From: Planctomycetaceae bacterium | Lineage (GTDB): Bacteria > Planctomycetota > SZUA-567 | Direction: 5' to 3' | Assembly (NCBI GenBank): GCA_021203245.1 | Contig: JAJQBO010000010.1 | Coordinates: 1-32,678 of the forward strand | DNA length: 32,678 nucleotides | Part shown: positions 31,091-32,678 of the stretch, one piece after another | How positions within the stretch are numbered: the first letter of the stretch is position 1 | Layout: every line of letters begins with the position of its first letter | Translations under genes and position numbers: made by a program | The notes under the pieces: model-generated | The model's input: the letters and a program-made list of their open reading frames with translations, nothing else | What the model was told of the DNA's origin: nothing | The model's database searches: none

Positions 31091-32437
31091 ATGCGTTGGT
31101 TGGCAAACGAGCGCCGTATCGCCCTCACCGGACTTGCCGGATCCGGAAAGACGGTATTTCTCCTGTCCCTCCTGCAACATCTCGAACATTTCGATCCCGA
31201 CCGCTTCCACATCGCGCACGGGGCGCGCATCGGCGCGTTTCGGGAGCTGCCGGTCCGGGGCGATTTCGAACCGCTGCCGAGGACGAAGCTGCGGGCGCGG
31301 CTGATGGAAGGACAGAACGTCGGCTGGCCGGAAAAGACGCGGGACATCTACAACTACCGCTGCTCGTTCGAGTATTCGCGCCTTAACCTCGCCGGCAGGC
31401 TGTGGAACACCGTCCGCACCGGTTCGTGGCTGAGCGAGCGGGTCGAGTGGGATATCCTCGATTTTCCCGGCGAACGCTTGTCGGACGCGCTGATCGCCCG
31501 GCATCAGTCGTACGACGACTGGTCGGACGAATTGTTGTCGCTGTGGGATTCCTATGATCGGCTCCGCGATCTGATGCGCGAATACCACGACCTCCTGGCC
31601 AAGCCGGTCCCGCCCGTGGACGTGGAGGTGATTGACACCTACAAGCGCTGCCTCGCCCGCATGGTCCACAACAAGAACCAGATGATCACCCCGTCCACCG
31701 TTATGCTGGGGACCGGCGGCGACGGCGTGTTTTCCCGCAATGATGTCGAGACAGGCGGCAGGCACCGTTCCTCCGGCCTGGCGGGCGCGGAGTTCTCGCC
31801 CCTGCCCCGTGACTTCCGGGGAGCCAATCCGGGTTTGGCCGCGCGCTTTACCGAATATTACCACCGCTACCGCGAGACAATCGTCTCGCCCCTCTTCGAC
31901 GCCATCAACGGCTGCGACACGCTGCTGGTGCTGATTGACGTGCCCGGTATCCTCTCCGGCGGCGTCGGCCGTTTCAACGACACCAACCACCTTATCGAGA
32001 CGCTGGCCGGGAACATCATCCCGTCGCGGTTTTTCACCACCCATGTCGACAAGGTCGGGTTCGTCGCGTCAAAGGCCGACATGGTCCACGCCCGCGACCA
32101 GGACAACATGCGCGAGCTTGTCGAAGACATGATGCGCATCGCCCGCAACAAACAGCCGGGCGTGCGCCGCTACGAGTCGTTCGTCGCCTCGTCGTGGGTC
32201 TCGGCCGAGAGCGTCGACCTGGACGACGGCGGCCGGGCGCTCCGGGGCATTCCCGCCCGCGACCACGAGGTGCGCGTGTTCCGCGTGCCTGCACTCAAAC
32301 CCGACTGGCCCGCCGACTGGCCGCCCGAGGACCCGCGGTACAGCTACCCGCGGCTGTCGCCGCCGCCGTTGGCCAACCGGTTTCTCGCGCCGGAACAGCG
32401 GAATCTGGATCGGATTTTTGATTTCATTGTGTTGTGA
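31091..32437 (+). CDS. YcjX-like P-loop protein (DUF463 family)
   Basis: This 448-residue cytoplasmic protein matches the YcjX/DUF463 family of predicted GTP-binding proteins. Walker A is GLAGSGKT (residues 14-21) in RRIALTGLAGSGKTVFLLSLLQHLEHF; WDILDFPGERLSDALI is the family's G3-like motif; DTLLVLIDVPGILSGGVGRFND and HVDKVGFVASKADMVH carry the later strand and the KAD base-recognition motif. The length is normal. E. coli YcjX belongs to the phage-shock-type stress regulon, usually next to ycjF, which is absent here. The start at 31091 has GGAGG four bases upstream. The function of the family is not settled. Confidence 0.92.
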   Translation: MRWLANERRIALTGLAGSGKTVFLLSLLQHLEHFDPDRFHIAHGARIGAFRELPVRGDFEPLPRTKLRARLMEGQNVGWPEKTRDIYNYRCSFEYSRLNLAGRLWNTVRTGSWLSERVEWDILDFPGERLSDALIARHQSYDDWSDELLSLWDSYDRLRDLMREYHDLLAKPVPPVDVEVIDTYKRCLARMVHNKNQMITPSTVMLGTGGDGVFSRNDVETGGRHRSSGLAGAEFSPLPRDFRGANPGLAARFTEYYHRYRETIVSPLFDAINGCDTLLVLIDVPGILSGGVGRFNDTNHLIETLAGNIIPSRFFTTHVDKVGFVASKADMVHARDQDNMRELVEDMMRIARNKQPGVRRYESFVASSWVSAESVDLDDGGRALRGIPARDHEVRVFRVPALKPDWPADWPPEDPRYSYPRLSPPPLANRFLAPEQRNLDRIFDFIVL

Positions 32438-32520
32438 TTTTCGGCAGGTTCGATTGAGTTTGGTGCCGTCACCGTCTGTCCCCGTGGACCCCGGCCGAAC
32501 CGTTTTTCGCGCTGAGAAGG

Positions 32521-32560
32521 TCCGCACGCCGGGGTGACGATGGGGGTGGATGAGGTCGTT
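32521..32560. repeat. Fragment of the palindromic repeat end
   Basis: GCCGGGGTGACGATGGGGGTGG is a further copy of the terminal motif of the repeat family, without the rest of the element. The 241-bp stretch after the last gene holds this fragment, copy 3 and no gene. Confidence 0.6.
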
Positions 32561-32595
32561 TTAGTTTTTCGAAACGCACAGGCAATGGATTGTCC

Positions 32596-32678
32596 TCAAA
32601 ACGTCCACATCGGCACCCCCCACACGTCACCCCGGCGGTGAAGCGTCGACCAGCGGACACGCGTGTGGTTGTGCCGGG
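32596..32678 (-). repeat. Palindromic intergenic repeat, copy 3 (cut by window end)
   Basis: This is the reverse complement of the right end of copy 2. It matches through GTCCACATCGGCACCCCC, CACACGTCACCCCGGCGGTGAA, GTCGACCAG and GCGTGTGGTTGTGCCGGG with few changes. It continues past the window edge. Confidence 0.8.

Noticed and set aside
1-32678. CRISPR arrays, tRNA or rRNA genes, prophage or insertion-sequence genes
   Set aside because: No regular spacer array, cloverleaf or rRNA-like stretch and no transposase or integrase frame was found on either strand by eye.

Overview
This is a GC-rich bacterial chromosomal segment, probably from a strictly anaerobic, flagellated, Gram-negative heterotroph. 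The evidence for anaerobic life is a 1196-residue pyruvate:ferredoxin oxidoreductase and a second, multi-subunit 2-oxoacid:ferredoxin oxidoreductase with its own ferredoxin. The evidence for an outer-membrane-type cell is a TRAP transporter with a periplasmic binding protein and other exported proteins. A hook protein gene (flgE) behind a good sigma-54 promoter points to a lineage with sigma-54 flagellar control, such as Deltaproteobacteria-like or PVC-like groups. I cannot place the lineage further from sequence alone. No rRNA, tRNA, CRISPR array, phage or transposase gene was seen.

Layout. (1) 68-3901 (+): kduI and a complete TRAP transporter (dctP, dctQ, dctM), a uronate uptake and catabolism operon. 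(2) 3902-4277: a convergent gap with a hairpin and copy 1 of a palindromic repeat. (3) 4278-5120 (-): a Cof-type HAD hydrolase whose second codon is a stop. 5299-5727 (+): a small cysteine-rich CGGC protein. (4) 5733-8334 (-): a secreted Sel1-repeat protein followed by bioY and an ecfT-like gene. (5) 8435-14222 (-): acyl-CoA synthetase, ferredoxin, 2-oxoacid oxidoreductase alpha and fused beta-gamma, and ilvE, next to an XRE/cupin regulator (14348-14902). Together these form a branched-chain amino acid / branched-chain fatty acid interconversion module. (6) 15139-19908 (-): miaA, aqpZ, argJ and cstA, the last three with recognisable sigma-70 promoters.

(7) 20317-21356 (+): two overlapping genes of unknown function with acidic tails, behind a candidate sigma-54 promoter. 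(8) 21357-21886: a gene-free stretch with a strong hairpin, repeat copy 2, an orphan sigma-70 promoter leading to a T-run (a small-RNA candidate), and a second hairpin with almost the same stem. (9) 21887-22455 (-): two overlapping small reading frames that a single slip in a G6 run would fuse. (10) 22710-29417 (-): pyruvate:ferredoxin oxidoreductase, flgE and tsaB. (11) 29604-32437 (+): an ECF-type ATPase, a DedA protein and a YcjX-like P-loop protein. An AT-rich heptamer inverted repeat lies just before the last gene. (12) 32438-32678: a repeat fragment and the start of repeat copy 3, cut by the window edge.

How the parts work together: uronates enter through TRAP and are isomerised by KduI. 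Pyruvate and branched-chain 2-oxoacids exchange with acyl-CoA through ferredoxin-linked oxidoreductases. BioY and the EcfT protein would need an ATPase, and the best candidate in this window is the gene at 29604, about 23 kb away. The parts most likely to be undescribed are the palindromic repeat family, the two-gene sigma-54 cassette, the small-RNA candidate and the G6 frameshift pair.
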